Source: CAYWRZ01 sp964460845
Lineage (GTDB): Bacteria; Bacteroidota; Bacteroidia; Flavobacteriales_D; UBA2798
Length of the DNA: 64,000 bases
Assembly (NCBI GenBank): GCA_964460845.1
Contig: CAYWRZ010000010.1
Span: 48,546 to 112,545, forward strand
Direction of reading: 5' to 3'
Part shown: piece by piece, positions 63,521 to 64,000 of the stretch
Position numbering within the stretch: the first letter of the stretch is position 1
Layout: each line of letters starts with the position of its first letter
Position numbers and translations under genes: made by a program
The notes under the pieces: generated by a model
Told to the model about the DNA's origin: nothing
Seen by the model: only the letters and a program-made list of their open reading frames with translations
Database searches by the model: none

Positions 63521-64000
63521 GGTGCTTTCGACTTCGCTCAATCACCTTGTGTCCTTTTTTCGGTTTGGTTCAATCACCTTGTGGTGTTTTTTAGAGGAGT
63601 GTTCCGAGAGTAGGTTGAGCGAAGCTGAACCCTGTTTTTTGTGTCCGGTGCTTTCGACTTCGCTCAATCACCTTGTATCCTTTTTTCGGTTTGGTTCAAT
63701 CACCTTGCGGTGTTTTTTAGAGGGGGTGTTCCGAGAGTAGGTTGAGTGNNNNNNNNNNNNNNNNNNNNNNNNNNNNNNNNNNNNNNNNNNNNNNNNNNNN
63801 NNNNNNNNNNNNNNNNNNNNNNNNNNNNNNNNNNNNNNNNNNNNNNNNAAGCTGAACCCTGTTTTTTGTGTCCGGTGCTTTCGGTTTCGCTCAATCACCT
63901 TGTGTCCTTTTTTCGGTTTGGTTCAATCACCTTGCGGTGTTTTTCAGAGGGGGTGTTCCGAGAGTAGGTTGAGTGAAGCTGAACCCTGTTTTTTGTGTCC
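63521..64000. repeat. 126-127 bp tandem repeat array
   Basis: Units start with GGTGCTTTCG at 63521, 63647 and 63874, and the next would start just past the window. The clean unit-to-unit distance is 126 (63521 to 63647) and 127 (63874 to the end). Each unit carries a 10-bp inverted repeat (CTTCGCTCAA ... TTGAGCGAAG) and a direct sub-repeat TCAATCACCTTGTG at 32-bp spacing. The sequence resembles REP-like intergenic palindromes that occur in many Bacteroidota. Confidence 0.85.
63749..63848. other. assembly gap (100 N)
   Basis: Exactly 100 unknown bases inside the repeat array, the conventional placeholder for a gap of unknown size, so the number of repeat units is not known. Confidence 0.95.

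Noticed and set aside
63668..63967. Open frames spanning the N gap as a repeat protein
   Set aside because: The frames stay open mainly because units are a multiple of three and N codons are read through; the sequence is REP-like and intergenic.
63521..64000. CRISPR array
   Set aside because: Units are about 126 bp, follow each other without unique spacers, and contain internal inverted repeats.

Overview
The window looks like a chromosomal segment of a free-living Bacteroidota bacterium, probably from the Cytophagia/Chitinophagia/Saprospiria side of the phylum. The family cannot be settled from the sequence alone. Evidence for the phylum: C-terminal type IX secretion (T9SS) sorting domains on secreted proteins, a CarboxypepD_reg/TonB receptor, the Ig-like lipoprotein that opens with PTGGEKD, an SDR-type L-threonine dehydrogenase, promoters of the TTTG-N19/20-TAnnTTTG type, and few Shine-Dalgarno sequences. 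A run of exactly 100 N near the right end shows this is a draft scaffold. No rRNA, complete tRNA, CRISPR array or insertion sequence was found.

Layout. 0-8 kb: a secreted protein, a polyprenyl diphosphate synthase, free-Met-sulfoxide reductase, an Ig-like lipoprotein, then (minus strand) dnaG with a MORN-type lipoprotein upstream. 8-15 kb: the tyrosine catabolic pair hmgA-hppD, trhO, threonine dehydrogenase, cysS and a bacilliredoxin. 15-18 kb: dsbD and a stand-alone copy of its N-terminal domain. 18.2-19.4 kb: a two-gene accessory cassette, mobile mystery proteins A (HTH) and B (Fic), with its own promoter, palindromic operators and terminator. 19.4-22.3 kb: a small conserved protein, tilS and pabB. 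22.5-26 kb: secreted and T9SS proteins. 26-41.5 kb: glycosyltransferase, 3'-5' exonuclease, recJ, a very large orphan histidine kinase, crotonase, flippase, dut, acyltransferase, uvrC and gpsA. 41.7-50 kb: TonB receptor, M43 metalloprotease, a lysozyme-like protein and a lipoprotein. 49.9-54.1 kb: a NarL-type two-component pair and an acyl-CoA carboxylase beta subunit. 54.2-63.5 kb: DUF3108, M23 peptidase, metzincin, DUF4328, sterol-desaturase family protein, two paralogous secreted proteins, a matrixin-pYEATS protein and a DUF1801 protein. 63.5-64 kb: a roughly 126-bp tandem repeat interrupted by the gap.

Most genes are housekeeping or cell-envelope functions in short operons. The envelope theme is strong: three different secreted or exported metalloproteases, a T9SS adhesin-like protein, M23 and lysozyme-like wall enzymes, DsbD-type periplasmic thiol reduction, and a flippase/acyltransferase/glycosyltransferase set.

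The most striking non-coding feature is a complete trp-type transcription attenuator on the minus strand at 60260-60027, just upstream of the sterol-desaturase family gene. It has a promoter, a 27-codon leader peptide with three consecutive Cys codons, a 1:2 pause hairpin, a 2:3 antiterminator and a 3:4 intrinsic terminator. By architecture it should respond to cysteinyl-tRNA supply. Other unexplained structure includes competing stems before the TonB receptor, a possible three-way junction at 44.7 kb, and a tRNA-Ser 3'-end-like sequence embedded antisense in pabB.
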